From NCBI GenBank assembly GCA_016198045.1, contig JACQJI010000021.1:1-12281 (forward strand): 12,281 nucleotides of DNA, in the 5' to 3' direction. This document shows positions 11,919 through 12,281 of the stretch, piece by piece. The stretch's first letter is position 1. Each line of letters starts with the position of its first letter. The position numbers and the translations under genes are program-made. The notes beneath the pieces were generated by a model. The model made no database searches and was not told the DNA's origin. It saw only the letters and a program-made list of their open reading frames with translations. This stretch comes from Candidatus Doudnabacteria bacterium (lineage in GTDB: Bacteria > Patescibacteriota > Doudnabacteria > UBA920 > O2-02-FULL-48-8).

Positions 11919-12281
11919 CTACCTAACAGGGAGTGCCTCTTTTTTGGGATATTTATTTTGAGAAATATCGGTATTTACACGACTTAATAAATCTAAATAT
12001 CCACTATCCGATAACTGTTCAGTATCTTCCAGATCATTCATTATTTGCGCTATCATCTCTTGATCTTTGTCCTCATAGTTATAGTAGCCCGAGAACCAGA
12101 CGAAATCTATCCAATCAGAAAAATCAGATTTAGTTATTTTGTTTTGTAATCCAGCATTTATTATATTCTTTAAGTCCTCAATAGTAACAGAAACTAATGA
12201 CGAAGAGTTATGATATTTCTTCCCGCCAAGAGATTTTAATAGATATTCCTTGCTTAGTTCTAATTTTAAATACTTTTCTAA
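11919..12281 (-). CDS. C-terminal end of an unrecognised acidic protein, possible immunity protein
   Basis: The last 120 residues of a gene that enters from the right edge are visible, ending at the TAG at 11921-11919. The sequence is acidic and soluble, with aromatic-rich SDFSDWIDFVWFSGYYNYED followed by a D/E-rich helix (QEMIAQIMNDLEDTEQL). I do not recognise a family. Small acidic proteins beside RHS tips are often immunity proteins, and this one lies upstream of the RHS cassette in the same direction, where the immunity gene of a preceding toxin would be. That role is inferred. A different possibility is that a +1 frameshift at the A6 run truncates it and the following coding-like remnant is its true end. 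Confidence 0.6.
   Translation of the reverse strand, partial: LEKYLKLELSKEYLLKSLGGKKYHNSSSLVSVTIEDLKNIINAGLQNKITKSDFSDWIDFVWFSGYYNYEDKDQEMIAQIMNDLEDTEQLSDSGYLDLLSRVNTDISQNKYPKKEALPVR

Noticed and set aside
11933..12133. 66-codon plus-strand reading frame near the right edge
   Set aside because: It lies opposite the partial minus-strand gene, which has the more protein-like sequence; this frame has no recognisable features.

Overview
The window looks like a stretch of chromosome from an uncultivated Patescibacteria/CPR-type bacterium. This is inferred, not proven. The reasons are a compact, AT-leaning gene layout, minor-pilin genes of the CPR type, and several short palindromic repeats that sit inside genes and add in-frame peptides such as AFAKASADR and LPASPAGGP. 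There is no rRNA, tRNA, CRISPR array or intact insertion sequence.

Left part (1-3037). NAD+-dependent DNA ligase (ligA) lies on the minus strand. A perfect 11-bp hairpin follows its stop codon, flanked by near-identical 16-bp direct repeats. A membrane-anchored protein with two LysM domains is divergent from it, with a good promoter and an 11-bp hairpin in the leader. A structured 81-bp intergenic element separates this gene from the next block.

Middle (3038-8098, minus strand). This is one probable operon, read from right to left: a 780-aa secreted multidomain protein, a DsbA-like thiol oxidoreductase, and three pilin-like proteins resembling PilV, PilW and PilX. Genes overlap or nearly touch. 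Five domains of the large protein each contain exactly two cysteines, which fits a role for the DsbA-like enzyme in folding it and the cysteine-bearing pilins. My reading is a type IV pilus tip or adhesion module.

Right-middle (8145-9824). A GC-rich lipoprotein gene with its own Shine-Dalgarno site and strong terminator sits like an inserted cassette. Beside it is a BrnT-type toxin gene that has lost its 5' half but keeps its CopG-type antitoxin. Next comes an apparently intact ribbon-helix-helix/RelE-ParE toxin-antitoxin pair, whose promoter lies inside a palindrome and whose antitoxin mRNA appears leaderless.

Right end (9847-12281, minus strand). This looks like a polymorphic-toxin locus. 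A fragment of an RHS protein carries the RHS core and a C-terminal serine-hydrolase (GFSHG) domain. A membrane-anchored Asp-box protein follows 8 bp downstream and is a candidate immunity partner. Upstream is the end of an unrecognised acidic protein, possibly another immunity gene, then a frameshifted or decayed coding remnant and a 12-bp inverted repeat at the RHS fragment's first codons. The RHS hydrolase/Asp-box pair and the cysteine-paired pilus operon are the best candidates for undescribed systems.
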